NCBI GenBank assembly: GCA_013042995.1
Contig: JABDPB010000033.1
Span: 1-48,101, forward strand
From: Ignavibacteriaceae bacterium
GTDB lineage: Bacteria; Bacteroidota; Ignavibacteria; Ignavibacteriales; Ignavibacteriaceae
Length of the DNA stretch: 48,101 bases
Reading direction: 5' to 3'
How positions within the stretch are numbered: the first letter of the stretch is position 1; each line of letters starts with the position of its first letter. The notes beneath the pieces were generated by a model. That model did not search any database, had not been told where the DNA came from, and was given only the letters and a program-made list of their open reading frames with translations. Position numbers and translations under genes: made by a program. Below, one piece after another: positions 1-9,266 of the stretch.

Positions 1-1415
1 TAATCTGCTGTTTTAATTTCGTTTGTAACAGCTCCAATTCCCCAGGCAAGAGTTAAAATAATAACCGCCAAAAGCATCGAACGAATGCCAGAAAACCAGG
101 CATCAATTGCTTTGCGCAAAGTTAAAATTCTTTGTGAAGTAAGCATAATAATTGCAACAATGCAGGCAGCAAAGCTTCCCCAAAGCAATGCTAAATAAGA
201 ATCGGAATTGCCAATAACCTCTTTTATAGCGTAACTAGTTATTCCTTGTTCTTCAAGAGAATTAATTCCTGTGTAAATCAATCCTGCAATCGTTCCAAAA
301 ATGATAACCATTATCGGTATAATTCCGTTATACCATTTTGCTTTAACATCCTCGCCTAAATATTCTTTGCTATCAGTAAAATCAGTTGCGAATACACTGG
401 AGACAGAAGATATTTCACCAGTTTCTAAAGCTCGTCTTTCCGCCTTAAGCATTGGCCCGAAATCACGTTTGGAAAAAGAAATAAAAAAAACAAAAAGAAG
501 CATTGCAATTGGGTAAAAGCGGTAACGAATAGTTTCTAAAAAAATTGAATACGCATTTGCTGTTGATCCAATCATAGTCAATCCATCCTGAATCAAGCCA
601 ACTTCGTAACCAATCCATGAGCTTACAATAAAAATGCTTGCAACCGGTGCTGCAGTAGCATCAACAATAAATGAAAGTTTTTCGCGGGAGATTTTTAATT
701 TATCCGTAATAGGTCTCATTAAGTTTCCAACTACAAGCGTGTTAGCATAATCATCAAAAAAGATAATTAATCCAGAAACCCACGTTGAAATCATTCCTGA
801 CCTTCTTGTTCTAGCAAATTTTACAAGCGAGTTTGCAATACCGCGTGTGCCGCCCCCTTTTGAAATAATTCCAACTACACCGCCGAACAATAATGTAAAT
901 ACAATAATTTGAATGTGTGATACATCAGTTAAAGCGTTGATGATATATTTATCAATTAATCGAAAGAAACCAATTAGCGGGTTGTAATCATAAATAAAAA
1001 TTGCACCTGAATAAATTCCGAGCAGAAGTGACAAAATTACCTGCCGGAATAATAAAGCAAATGCTATTGCAAGCAGCGGAGGAATTATACTTAAAAAATC
1101 AGGAATAACATTTACTATTGTATTAATAGATTCATTCGAATCAAAAAAAATTAAATACTTTCCAGATTCGGGTATTACGATTGTAGTATCAAATAAACCA
1201 TTATACAAAGCAAATACGTGTGTTTCTGTAATATCTTCATTCTCTATGTTGATTGTAACTACAGAAAGCGTATCGGGGAAAGCAGAACCAGTAATCTTAA
1301 ATTCAATTCCGCTCAATGCAACCGATGACGTCTCAATCTGTTGTGCAGTGGAATCAACTTTAAATAAAGTTGCAAGCGTAATTAAAAATAAGATTCTATT
1401 AAAGAGGTTATTCAA
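1..1415 (-). CDS. NhaC-family Na+/H+ antiporter, 3' part cut off by the window edge
   Basis: About 471 codons are visible and the frame runs off the left edge, so the C-terminus is missing. The translation shows many hydrophobic helices and the family signatures GGGTRGIAN and IIFFDDYANTLVVGN, which I recognise from the NhaC/Na_H_antiporter family that exchanges Na+ for H+ across the inner membrane. Before the first transport helix (around residue 110) there is a signal-like N-terminus ending near TAQQ and about 80 residues of beta-rich sequence, so the protein probably carries a small extracytoplasmic domain in front of the transporter. No ATG lies between the upstream in-frame stop and the coding region; TTG at 1413-1415 is the best start, with no clear Shine-Dalgarno site. 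The gene is divergent from the lipoprotein gene at 1527. Family is fairly sure; substrate is inferred. Confidence 0.82.
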   Translation of the reverse strand, partial: MNNLFNRILFLITLATLFKVDSTAQQIETSSVALSGIEFKITGSAFPDTLSVVTINIENEDITETHVFALYNGLFDTTIVIPESGKYLIFFDSNESINTIVNVIPDFLSIIPPLLAIAFALLFRQVILSLLLGIYSGAIFIYDYNPLIGFFRLIDKYIINALTDVSHIQIIVFTLLFGGVVGIISKGGGTRGIANSLVKFARTRRSGMISTWVSGLIIFFDDYANTLVVGNLMRPITDKLKISREKLSFIVDATAAPVASIFIVSSWIGYEVGLIQDGLTMIGSTANAYSIFLETIRYRFYPIAMLLFVFFISFSKRDFGPMLKAERRALETGEISSVSSVFATDFTDSKEYLGEDVKAKWYNGIIPIMVIIFGTIAGLIYTGINSLEEQGITSYAIKEVIGNSDSYLALLWGSFAACIVAIIMLTSQRILTLRKAIDAWFSGIRSMLLAVIILTLAWGIGAVTNEIKTAD

Positions 1416-1526
1416 ACTATAAGCTTTTATGATTGCTTAATTGTTTTTCAAAGATAATTGTGCTATGATAATAAATCAAAAATAATTATTATTTTTGTTC
1501 ACAAATCGCTGAATTTAATAAACGAA

Positions 1527-2648
1527 ATGAAAATTCTATTTTCAATAATTATTAGCACTTTCGTATTGATTGGATGCTCTACAGATAACAATAAGTTAAA
1601 TAGTACAAAGCTCCAATCTCTTGTACTCTCTGCTATAAAGGGAGATCAAAATGCTAACCAACAACTTTCTGGATTAATAGACAAGAAACACTTTAAAAGG
1701 CTGGATTTCAATCAGATTAGTATTGATAGTTCATACATGAGCCGCAAATATTACTATTCTGTGCTGTTGGAATATCCGGAACCAGCTTTGAATCTTTTTG
1801 CCATTTACGATGAATATCAGAGATTTTATTTATTGGATAAGTCATTAAATGGAAACATTACAGTCGAATGGGCACAGCAGCAAGCTAAAAACTTCTGCTT
1901 TGTGCAAGAAAGATTTTTAACGAAAGATGTCCTATCGATTGAACGGTTATCTATTTATTTAGTTGAGGACACTACCGCCGAACTTATTTTTCGGGATCTA
2001 AGCAGACTCGTAAAAGATAAAGACACTGTTTCTCATTCTGTAATTAACATTTCGGATGACAAAATTGTTACACGAATAAAAAGTAAAACATATTCGAATA
2101 TCAATAACCGAACTGATATATTTTATTTTGATAAAGCTTCAAATGAATATGTAAGTAAAACTGATTTATTTAAAGATTTCGTTAAGCAGGAAGTACGCGA
2201 TTTTAGATGGATACCAATTAAACCTCAGTTGGTCTCAACAATATTTAATAAAGGAAAGATTATCACAGGCGAAGGATATCAAATTTCATTAGATGAATCA
2301 TGGACCAAAAATACAGAACATCTACAAACAAAATATTTAACAACAGGATTGAGTGGAGATAGTTATTGGCAGGAATCATTTGGGGCGAGTTTTTCAATCC
2401 TGGAAATTCCTGTAAATAAAAGAGCAGAAGATTATTGCAATTATAAGTTCGGGGAGCCGACTGTTGGCAAGTACAGGATGAAGTACACACAGTTAAGGCG
2501 AATAGGAAATAATGTTTTCCAGATTTTTGAACATTTTTGTGATAAGGGTAGATTTATTTTAGTCTTTGAATGTAAAATCTCTTCTTACGAGTTGAACAAA
2601 AAATTGTTCGATGATATTATCAATTCATTTTTTATTGAATGCAGTTAA
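1527..2648 (+). CDS. Lipoprotein of unknown function (373 aa)
   Basis: The frame is open further upstream from a TTG, but the ATG at 1527 gives a typical lipoprotein signal: two basic/polar residues, a hydrophobic run and the lipobox LIGC with the acylated Cys at residue 17, so I chose it. The mature part is charged and has no membrane segment; it should sit in the periplasm attached to a membrane. I recognise no domain. The C-terminal third (residues about 240-370) contains alternating hydrophobic strands and several Cys. It stands alone: the neighbour upstream is divergent and the SRP RNA and methyltransferase downstream are on the other strand. It could be a membrane-anchored stress or envelope protein, but nothing in the sequence says which. 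Confidence 0.7.
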   Translation: MKILFSIIISTFVLIGCSTDNNKLNSTKLQSLVLSAIKGDQNANQQLSGLIDKKHFKRLDFNQISIDSSYMSRKYYYSVLLEYPEPALNLFAIYDEYQRFYLLDKSLNGNITVEWAQQQAKNFCFVQERFLTKDVLSIERLSIYLVEDTTAELIFRDLSRLVKDKDTVSHSVINISDDKIVTRIKSKTYSNINNRTDIFYFDKASNEYVSKTDLFKDFVKQEVRDFRWIPIKPQLVSTIFNKGKIITGEGYQISLDESWTKNTEHLQTKYLTTGLSGDSYWQESFGASFSILEIPVNKRAEDYCNYKFGEPTVGKYRMKYTQLRRIGNNVFQIFEHFCDKGRFILVFECKISSYELNKKLFDDIINSFFIECS

Positions 2649-2671
2649 GCTTTTTCCCTCCATAAAATAAA

Positions 2672-2760
<89 letters not shown>

Positions 2761-2803
2761 TTTCAACTTAAAGTATATATTTTGAATCGGAAAGGTAATA
2801 AAA

Positions 2804-3775
2804 TTATTTTATTTTTTTTGATTTAATCTGCTCTCTTAAAGTATTTCGTTCCCAGAAAACACCATCCTCGTACCCCTGAATTCGATTGTCTTTTTCTGCA
2901 ATGGATAATCTTTTTTGTGCAAGACAGCAGTAATATTTATCTAAATCTACAGATATAAAATTTCTTCCAAGTTTTTTTGCTACAACTGCTGTCGTTCCAG
3001 AGCCTGAAAAAGGATCAAATACAATATCACCTTTGTTTGAACTTGCAAGTATTATCTTTGCTAAAAGCTTTTCTGGTTTTTGTGTTGGATGGTCAGTGTT
3101 TTCAGGCATAGACCAAAATGGAATCGAAATATCTGTCCACGTATTAGAAGAAAATGTATCACGAAAATTATAATTTTTATTTTTCATCCAATCTTTTGGT
3201 AAACCACTTTCATTTTTATAAGGCGCAAGAACCTTTCGGCGTATTTTAACTGCATCGTAATTATATGTATAATTTTTTGAAACCGTAAAAAACCAAATGT
3301 CTTCGCTGCAGTTTTTCCAATTTCTTTTCGCACCCCTTCCTTTTTCTCTCTCCCAGGTAATTCTATTTCTGACCGTTAGATACTTTCCTGCTGTATTTAA
3401 AATTGCTGATGACGATTTCCAATCGCCGCAAATATAAACTGAAGCGGTGTTTCTTAGTATTTTAATAATTTTTTTTAGCCACGAATCAAGCCACTGCTCA
3501 TATTTTTTAATCTCCATTTCCTTAAAAGAAACAAGATTAAATTTTTTTGAAATGTTATATGGTGGATCAATAAAAAGTAAATCAACAAATTTTTCCGGGA
3601 GGAATTCAATCGTTTCGAAAATATCCTGGTTTATAATTTTGTTTTTGATTTTTCGAAGAGAAGTCTTTTTATTTAAAGAAATAAACTCTCTAGAAAAAGT
3701 ATTAATTTCTTTTTTAGAAACTGAAATTGTCCTATTTAAAGGAGCTTTATTTTTAGCGCAAGGATACTTTACCAC
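2804..3775 (-). CDS. Orphan DNA methyltransferase, beta-class N6-adenine/N4-cytosine type
   Basis: This 323-aa protein has the catalytic motif DPPY at residues 70-73, a variable middle region that should read the target site, HPTQKPE near residue 230, and the AdoMet-binding FSGSG at 256-260. Catalytic motif before the FxGxG motif is the beta-class order seen in HinfI/RsrI/CcrM-type enzymes; N6-adenine is more likely than N4-cytosine but not decided by the motifs. No restriction endonuclease gene is adjacent, so it looks like an orphan methylase used for regulation, replication timing or protection. It starts with GTG only 10 bp after the end of the histidine kinase gene, so the two are probably co-transcribed, with the SRP RNA downstream on the same strand. 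The start is the first possible one; about 50 residues precede the catalytic core. Confidence 0.88.
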   Translation of the reverse strand: MVKYPCAKNKAPLNRTISVSKKEINTFSREFISLNKKTSLRKIKNKIINQDIFETIEFLPEKFVDLLFIDPPYNISKKFNLVSFKEMEIKKYEQWLDSWLKKIIKILRNTASVYICGDWKSSSAILNTAGKYLTVRNRITWEREKGRGAKRNWKNCSEDIWFFTVSKNYTYNYDAVKIRRKVLAPYKNESGLPKDWMKNKNYNFRDTFSSNTWTDISIPFWSMPENTDHPTQKPEKLLAKIILASSNKGDIVFDPFSGSGTTAVVAKKLGRNFISVDLDKYYCCLAQKRLSIAEKDNRIQGYEDGVFWERNTLREQIKSKKIK

Positions 3776-3785
3776 AAACTTATAT

Positions 3786-6700
3786 TTATTGTTTCTCTAA
3801 TCGCCGTAAATATTTCGATCTAATTTCTGTTACTTCTCGCAAAACATCGGCAATGCATTTTTTTAAATTTTTATTGTGGTCAAATATAATATCATCAAAT
3901 GAATTTCTCTCAGACGCACTTTCTAATTCTTTGCAAATGTTGGTTATGCTTTCAACCCCAAGAGTTACCATGCTGCCCTTAAGCTTGTGAGAGAAGAACT
4001 TTAATTTTTTCAAATCACTTTCTTTAATTGCCAAATCAATCTCATTTACCATTACCGGCAGATCACGTATATAAATATCAAGCAGTTCAATAAAGAATTT
4101 TAAGTCCTCATCGGTTTTAATATCATTAATAAATGTAATACATTCTTCATTTAGAATTTTACCGCTATTATCAGCTCCATCTTTGAATTCATCACAGGGT
4201 TTAGCATTTTTAATTCTACGCGACCATCTTTCTAAGACATCTTTAAGCTCCTTTGATGTGAGCGGTTTGTTTATTGTATCATCAAAAGCTGTATTTTTAA
4301 CATTTACCAAATCAGAATCTGCTGATACAGCTATTATTAATGGTTTGCCGTTATTCCTACAAGTCTTTAAAATTTTGTCTGCTGCTTCGGCACCATCCAT
4401 TTCAGGCATAATCATATCCATTAACACAACGTCAAATTTCTCCTTCTGAACGGCCTCTACAGCCTGCATTCCGTTTTCAACCAGCTTTGCTTTGTGCCCA
4501 AGCTTTTCAACCAATCTCTGGGCAACTTTTTGATTGACAACATTATCATCTGCAACAAGCAAGCTTAGCCGGGAATGTGTCGTTTCAATTTCAGGCTTTT
4601 TTAATTCTGATACAAAATGATTGCCAGTAAAACGTTCGCTAGAAAAATAATCCTTACTCGTTTTTAATAAATTGCAATATTTTACTGGTTTGAATATTAC
4701 TACCAAATTTTCAGCTAATAAATCCTGAAGTTCAACAAGATTTTTTCCAACTGGACAGAACAGTATTACAAGTATATTTGAACTTTGTTCAATATTTCTA
4801 ATTTCATTTATAAAATTTCTTGTATTGTGATCCAATACTGTTAAATTGTAAATCAGACAATGTACTTCCTCACTGCTCTTTAAGTATTCCAGCGAAGTTA
4901 GTTCATTATTAAATGCAAATGGATTCATGCCCCAATCCTGTATTTGATTTACCAGTGTTTGAGCACTTAATAGATTTTTATCAACGATTACAACATTTTT
5001 GTCTTTTAAGGTGGAAGACATTTCATAACTAGTGAATCTCGGATCGGATGAAATAGATTTCGCTTTTATTGTAAAATAAAATGAGGTGCCTTTTCCAACT
5101 TCACTTTCAACCCACATTCTTCCTTGCATCAATTCAACCAGTTTTTTACTAATGACTAATCCTAAACCTGTGCCCCCATAGCTTCTTGTCGAATAATCTT
5201 CAAGCTGGCTGAACGGCATAAAGAGTTTATCCATTTTTTCTTCTGAAATTCCAATGCCGGTATCCTGAACTTTAAAAATTATTTCGTAGGTATCATCAGA
5301 ATTCTTTTTTGAAGAAAGTGAAATATATACTTCACCTTCATTTGTGAACTTTACGGCATTGCTCACCAAGTTTGTTAAAACCTGTCGCAGACGAGTTACA
5401 TCTCCCATAATTGCAGGAGGAGTATTATTATCCAGTGAGTAAATTAACTCAAGGTTTTTTTGAGCCGCTTTGGAGGCCAGAAAATCAAATGAATCTTCAA
5501 TACACTTTCTGATTTCAAAAGGTTGGTTCTCAAGTTCCAGCTTGTCCGATTCAATTTTTGAAAAATCCAAAATATCGTTTATCACAGAGAGAAGCTGCTC
5601 ACCGCTTAGTTTAATAGTTCTTATGTATTCTTTCTGAGTTTCGGCGAGCTGTGTATCAAGTAAGAGATCTGTCATTCCAATTACACCGTTAAGTGGTGTT
5701 CTGATTTCATGACTCATTAAAGCCAAAAAATCACTCTTTGCGTGTGTCGCCCTTTCAGCTTGAATAAATGCTTTATCCAGTTCCTCATTTTTTCTGAGCA
5801 GTGCGTTTTTAAATAGATTGCGTTTTATAAACGCACCTATAGTAGCAGCCATAGTAATTAGAATTGATTCTTCATCATCCGTCCAGATTCTATTGGTATG
5901 CATTTCATCAAAACCTATAAAGCCCCAATAAATTTCATCAACCAGTATGGGGACTAACAAGATTGATTTTATATTTTTATCAAGAAAAGATTGCTGTGCT
6001 TCTTTGTTGAGTTCCGAAATAATAAATTTAAGTGATTTTCCCTGTGAGAAATTTTCGTAAAACTTTAGTGGAGAAAACCTGGAATATGGAATTCTTTGAA
6101 ACAATGGATTTTCCATTTGGTATTCTGTTCCTTCGGAAACCCATTCGTACTGCAGACTGAAATACATCTCGTTCTTAATACTTTGCATTTGATGCTGATA
6201 AATGTATACCCTGTTTACATCGGCAGCTTTTCCTAAAACGCTAAGTGCAGTGCTAAAGCCTTCATTTTCATCCAAAACTGTCATTAAAGCTTTTGTAGCA
6301 TCCGCAATTCCCTGGAGAAGATAGTCTTTCTTTTTTATTAGTAATTCATCTATCTTTCGCTGTGATATGTCCCTGAAAATACTGAGTAAAAATTTTCTTT
6401 TATCTGCATTCAGTATAAATGAATTTGTAATCTCAAAATAAACAGTTTTATCGTTCCATAATTGTACTTCCGCTTCCTGCTGTTTCAAGATCCTTTCGTT
6501 ATTGAAATTTTTTGAATAATCCTCCATTACTATTTTAGCAGAAGCAACAGGATACAAAACTGAAACTGGTTTACCTTCAAGTTCTTCCCTGGACTTTCCA
6601 ACTAATTCAGAAAAAGCTTCATTACACAAGTAGATGTTTCCATTCTCATCAGAAAGCCTCATTCCATCCTGTGAGTTTTCCCAAACTGCTCTAAAGGTCT

Positions 6701-7262
6701 CTTCGGATGAACGAATCTGTTCCTCAGCTTTGATTCTGCTGATGATAGACCGTATTGATCCCTGCCCGATTTTTTTTCCATTTTCACTCACAACCCTGCC
6801 GGTAATTTCAGCAGGAATCATCTCGCCGCTTTTATTAACTAAATCAGCGCTAAATACAATTAATTCTTTTTCTTTCAGGAGTTTCTTCATCGAGCTGAAA
6901 TATTCTGATAGTGTGTTCGAAGGAATATAGTTTTTAAATGAGGTACCTATCATTTCTTCAGGCTTATATCCAATCAATTCTTCAATTGACGGACTCACAA
7001 AAATTATTTTACCGGTTGAAGAAATTCTAAATAGTACATCTAGAGAAAAGTCAGTTAGCGATTTAAGCTGAGCAATTTGTTTTTCTGATGCTGATATCCT
7101 GCTTTCAAATGTTTCTAAAATTTCAACGTATTTTGCTGGTAAAAACTTTTTATCAACAAGCGATTTAATCAGATTTTTAAGTTCTGAAATCTCTTCTGAA
7201 AATTCATTGCCGTTTTCTCTGTCACGGTTAAAAAAAGTAAAATTATTAAGCCAGTTCTCCAC
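3786..7262 (-). CDS. Hybrid sensor histidine kinase: PAS-PAS-GAF-HisKA-HATPase-pseudoREC-REC-HPt
   Basis: A soluble 1158-aa phosphorelay protein without membrane helices. In order: a coiled N-terminus (to about 65), PAS (70-185), PAS (185-305), GAF (315-485), HisKA with phospho-acceptor His518 in [10 protein letters not shown], HATPase_c (N box near 632-636, DTGIGIS at 667, GGTGLGL at 696), a receiver-like domain (755-870), a true receiver (899-1012) with DD at 905-906, phospho-acceptor Asp949 and Lys999, and an HPt domain with His1092 in SHKLKGS. In the first receiver-like domain the phospho-acceptor position is Asn (near 806), so it is probably a non-phosphorylated pseudo-receiver. All parts of an internal His-Asp-His relay are present; the final response regulator is not nearby. 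It starts at GTG directly after an in-frame stop, with no good Shine-Dalgarno site, and is followed after 10 bp by the methyltransferase. Confidence 0.93.
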   Translation of the reverse strand: MENWLNNFTFFNRDRENGNEFSEEISELKNLIKSLVDKKFLPAKYVEILETFESRISASEKQIAQLKSLTDFSLDVLFRISSTGKIIFVSPSIEELIGYKPEEMIGTSFKNYIPSNTLSEYFSSMKKLLKEKELIVFSADLVNKSGEMIPAEITGRVVSENGKKIGQGSIRSIISRIKAEEQIRSSEETFRAVWENSQDGMRLSDENGNIYLCNEAFSELVGKSREELEGKPVSVLYPVASAKIVMEDYSKNFNNERILKQQEAEVQLWNDKTVYFEITNSFILNADKRKFLLSIFRDISQRKIDELLIKKKDYLLQGIADATKALMTVLDENEGFSTALSVLGKAADVNRVYIYQHQMQSIKNEMYFSLQYEWVSEGTEYQMENPLFQRIPYSRFSPLKFYENFSQGKSLKFIISELNKEAQQSFLDKNIKSILLVPILVDEIYWGFIGFDEMHTNRIWTDDEESILITMAATIGAFIKRNLFKNALLRKNEELDKAFIQAERATHAKSDFLALMSHEIRTPLNGVIGMTDLLLDTQLAETQKEYIRTIKLSGEQLLSVINDILDFSKIESDKLELENQPFEIRKCIEDSFDFLASKAAQKNLELIYSLDNNTPPAIMGDVTRLRQVLTNLVSNAVKFTNEGEVYISLSSKKNSDDTYEIIFKVQDTGIGISEEKMDKLFMPFSQLEDYSTRSYGGTGLGLVISKKLVELMQGRMWVESEVGKGTSFYFTIKAKSISSDPRFTSYEMSSTLKDKNVVIVDKNLLSAQTLVNQIQDWGMNPFAFNNELTSLEYLKSSEEVHCLIYNLTVLDHNTRNFINEIRNIEQSSNILVILFCPVGKNLVELQDLLAENLVVIFKPVKYCNLLKTSKDYFSSERFTGNHFVSELKKPEIETTHSRLSLLVADDNVVNQKVAQRLVEKLGHKAKLVENGMQAVEAVQKEKFDVVLMDMIMPEMDGAEAADKILKTCRNNGKPLIIAVSADSDLVNVKNTAFDDTINKPLTSKELKDVLERWSRRIKNAKPCDEFKDGADNSGKILNEECITFINDIKTDEDLKFFIELLDIYIRDLPVMVNEIDLAIKESDLKKLKFFSHKLKGSMVTLGVESITNICKELESASERNSFDDIIFDHNKNLKKCIADVLREVTEIRSKYLRRLEKQ

Positions 7263-7444
7263 TTAAATACAGTATTTATTACAAAAAGAAGTATTTTTAA
7301 TCTTAGCAAAAGCCTTAAAACGGCGAATAATTGTATCAATCAAGTACATCTTATTTTTAGCGCAAACCTCATACCAATTCTTGGTTAAATTTCACCTTTT
7401 ATCTAAGTTTACTATGCATTTTTTACAATTTTTAAGGAAAAATA

Positions 7445-8626
7445 ATGAGTAGAACCATCGTTACACTTCCAGGTGATGGAATTGGTAAAATAGTATTGAA
7501 CGAATCCCTAAAATTATTGAAAGAAGCTGGATTTGAGGCTAATTACACTCACGGTGATATTGGCTGGGAATTTTGGTGTAAAGAAGGAAATGCACTTCCC
7601 GAGAGAACGATTAAACTTTTAGAAGAACACAAAATAGGACTGTTTGGTGCAATTACTTCAAAACCAAAAGATGCAGCAGCAAAAGAACTCGATCCGAAAC
7701 TTTCCGAAAAAGGATTCGTCTACTTCTCGCCTATCGTCGGTTTGCGGCAGCATTTTAATCTTGATGTGTGTATCCGACCATGCAAATCTTTCAAAGGTAA
7801 TCCACTTAATTATATAAGACACGATGCAAAAGGAGGATTTGAAGAACCATTAGTTGATGCAGTAGTATTTCGCCAAAATACAGAAGGTTTGTACGCAGGT
7901 GTTGAATGGACTGATCCCCCAAAGGTAGTGCGTGATGCTTTAGAAACTCATCCAAAAATGAAAAAGTTTAAAGATGTACCAAGCGAAGAAATGGCTCTCT
8001 CAACTCGAATTGTTTCAGTAAACGGATGCACACGAATTATTAAAGCTGCTTTCGAGTACGCTAAAAAATTCGGCTACAAAAATGTAACAGTCTGTGAAAA
8101 ACCAAATGTGCTTAGAGAGACTTCCGGTATGATGTACCGTATAGCTAAAGAAGTTGCAAAAGATTATCCTGTGATAGAATTATGGGATACAAACATTGAT
8201 GCGCAAATGATGTGGCTTACTAAAAATCCAGAAGTCTACGGAGTATTAGTTGCAGAAAATATGTTTGGTGATATTATAAGCGATGGCTTTGCGGGATTAG
8301 TTGGTGGTTTAGGTTTTGCTTGCAGCGCCAATATTGGTGATGAGGTTGCTGTTTTTGAACCAACACATGGTTCAGCTCCAAAATATGAAAAACTTAATCC
8401 CTCTATTGTAAATCCAATGGCAATGTTTTTAAGTGCCTGCATGATGCTCGATCACATTGGAGAACAAAATATTGCAACTAAAATAAGAAATGCAATTGCG
8501 AAGGTAGTTGAAGAGGGAAAAGTAAGAAGCTACGATATGATGAAACTTCGCGGGGGAGCTGATGCTGTAAATAAAGGCGCTGCAACTACTCAGCAAATCA
8601 CTGATGAAGTAATAAAAAATTTATAA
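7445..8626 (+). CDS. icd: Isocitrate dehydrogenase of the beta-decarboxylating dehydrogenase family
   Basis: The 393-aa protein has the family start TLPGDGIGK, the substrate loop SPIVGLRQHFNLD and IRPCKSF (residues 95-114), NTEGLYAG, and the metal-site region GDIISDGFAGLVGGLG. Ser95 lines up with the isocitrate-contacting Ser113 of E. coli Icd, where isopropylmalate dehydrogenases differ, so isocitrate is the likely substrate. HGSAPKY keeps the Lys and Tyr of the E. coli NADP site (344/345), and YDMMK keeps Tyr391 with Lys for Arg395, which argues for NADP+ rather than NAD+; this is inference from alignment by eye. It interconverts isocitrate and 2-oxoglutarate plus CO2 in the cytoplasm. It has a good Shine-Dalgarno site (AAGGA) and heads the citrate cluster. 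Other 3-hydroxy acids of this family are not excluded. Confidence 0.85.
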   Translation: MSRTIVTLPGDGIGKIVLNESLKLLKEAGFEANYTHGDIGWEFWCKEGNALPERTIKLLEEHKIGLFGAITSKPKDAAAKELDPKLSEKGFVYFSPIVGLRQHFNLDVCIRPCKSFKGNPLNYIRHDAKGGFEEPLVDAVVFRQNTEGLYAGVEWTDPPKVVRDALETHPKMKKFKDVPSEEMALSTRIVSVNGCTRIIKAAFEYAKKFGYKNVTVCEKPNVLRETSGMMYRIAKEVAKDYPVIELWDTNIDAQMMWLTKNPEVYGVLVAENMFGDIISDGFAGLVGGLGFACSANIGDEVAVFEPTHGSAPKYEKLNPSIVNPMAMFLSACMMLDHIGEQNIATKIRNAIAKVVEEGKVRSYDMMKLRGGADAVNKGAATTQQITDEVIKNL

Positions 8627-8630
8627 ACAC

Positions 8631-8705
8631 TGTCATTACAAGGAATAAAAAGACGAAGTGATCTCTTCAAGTTGTTTCGCCCGATGAATCAGGCTTGCAA
8701 TGACA
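8631..8705 (+). repeat. Small palindromic repeat with 12-bp terminal inverted repeats
   Basis: TGTCATTACAAG (8631-8642) and CTTGCAATGACA (8694-8705) are inverted repeats with one mismatch, enclosing about 50 bp that contains GACGAAGTGATCTCTTC. This closely resembles the widespread short genomic repeat whose ends read TGTCATTGCGAG and whose core reads GAAGCAATCTC, found between genes in many bacteria. It fills the gap between the isocitrate dehydrogenase stop and the next gene. It could fold as RNA in the middle of the transcript. I see no second copy in this window. Confidence 0.7.
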
Positions 8706-8711
8706 AAATAA

Positions 8712-9257
8712 ATGAGAAATAGTATGAAAGAAAAAGTAAAAAAAATCTGGCCGGAAATCGACTGGATAAAGGATGAAAAACTAAAACAAAAAACTCTTGA
8801 TTGCTGGGTTTACGCAATTGAAAATTCTGTTCTCTCCCCTGAAGACCTTGAAGTCATTCCTTTCTCGCTTCTTATTAAAGATTGCAAAATCACATTTATG
8901 AATCACAAAAGAACCGCAGTTCAACTTTCAGTCGATATAGCAAGAAAGATGAAAGCAAATTTTGGTGATGAAATAAAAATTGAAATGGATTTATTAATTG
9001 CAGGGGCAATATTAATAGATGTAGGAAAGCTAATTGAATATGATAAGGTTGATGGAAAGCTTACGACTAGTAAAGCAGGAAAACTCTTACGTCACCCTTT
9101 TAGCGGAGTAGCCGTGGCAGATAGATTCGATCTTCCAACAGAAGTTCAACATATTATAGCGTACCATGCAAATGAAGGTGATCTGGCTAGAAGAAGTGTT
9201 GAGGCAATCATTGTTCATCATGCAGATTTTGTTTCATTCGAACCATTTAAAGCTTAA
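8712..9257 (+). CDS. HD-domain-like protein with a degenerate HD dyad
   Basis: A 181-aa soluble protein. Residues about 60-175 follow the HD phosphohydrolase layout: a first His in FMNHKRTA, a helix ending in GAILIDVGKL, then RHPFSGVAVAD, IIAYHANEG and IIVHHADF. The doublet that gives the family its name would be the ID of ILIDVGK: the metal-binding His is Ile while Asp stays. Nucleotide or phosphodiester hydrolysis is therefore doubtful, and a binding or regulatory role is possible. It lies between isocitrate dehydrogenase and aconitase and ends 9 bp before the aconitase gene, so it is in the citrate operon. A second ATG at 8724 is also possible as start, with GAGAAAT upstream. Confidence 0.75.
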   Translation: MRNSMKEKVKKIWPEIDWIKDEKLKQKTLDCWVYAIENSVLSPEDLEVIPFSLLIKDCKITFMNHKRTAVQLSVDIARKMKANFGDEIKIEMDLLIAGAILIDVGKLIEYDKVDGKLTTSKAGKLLRHPFSGVAVADRFDLPTEVQHIIAYHANEGDLARRSVEAIIVHHADFVSFEPFKA

Positions 9258-9266
9258 GAGGATAAG

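Noticed and set aside
3447..3800. Plus-strand frame across the methyltransferase start
   Set aside because: The frame is antisense to a gene with clear catalytic motifs and has no ribosome site or homology signal.
3747..7365. A 15-bp identical sequence TTATTTTTAGCGCAA at 3747 and 7351 around the histidine kinase
   Set aside because: One copy is within coding sequence, the flanks differ, and about one such 15-mer match is expected by chance in this much AT-rich DNA.
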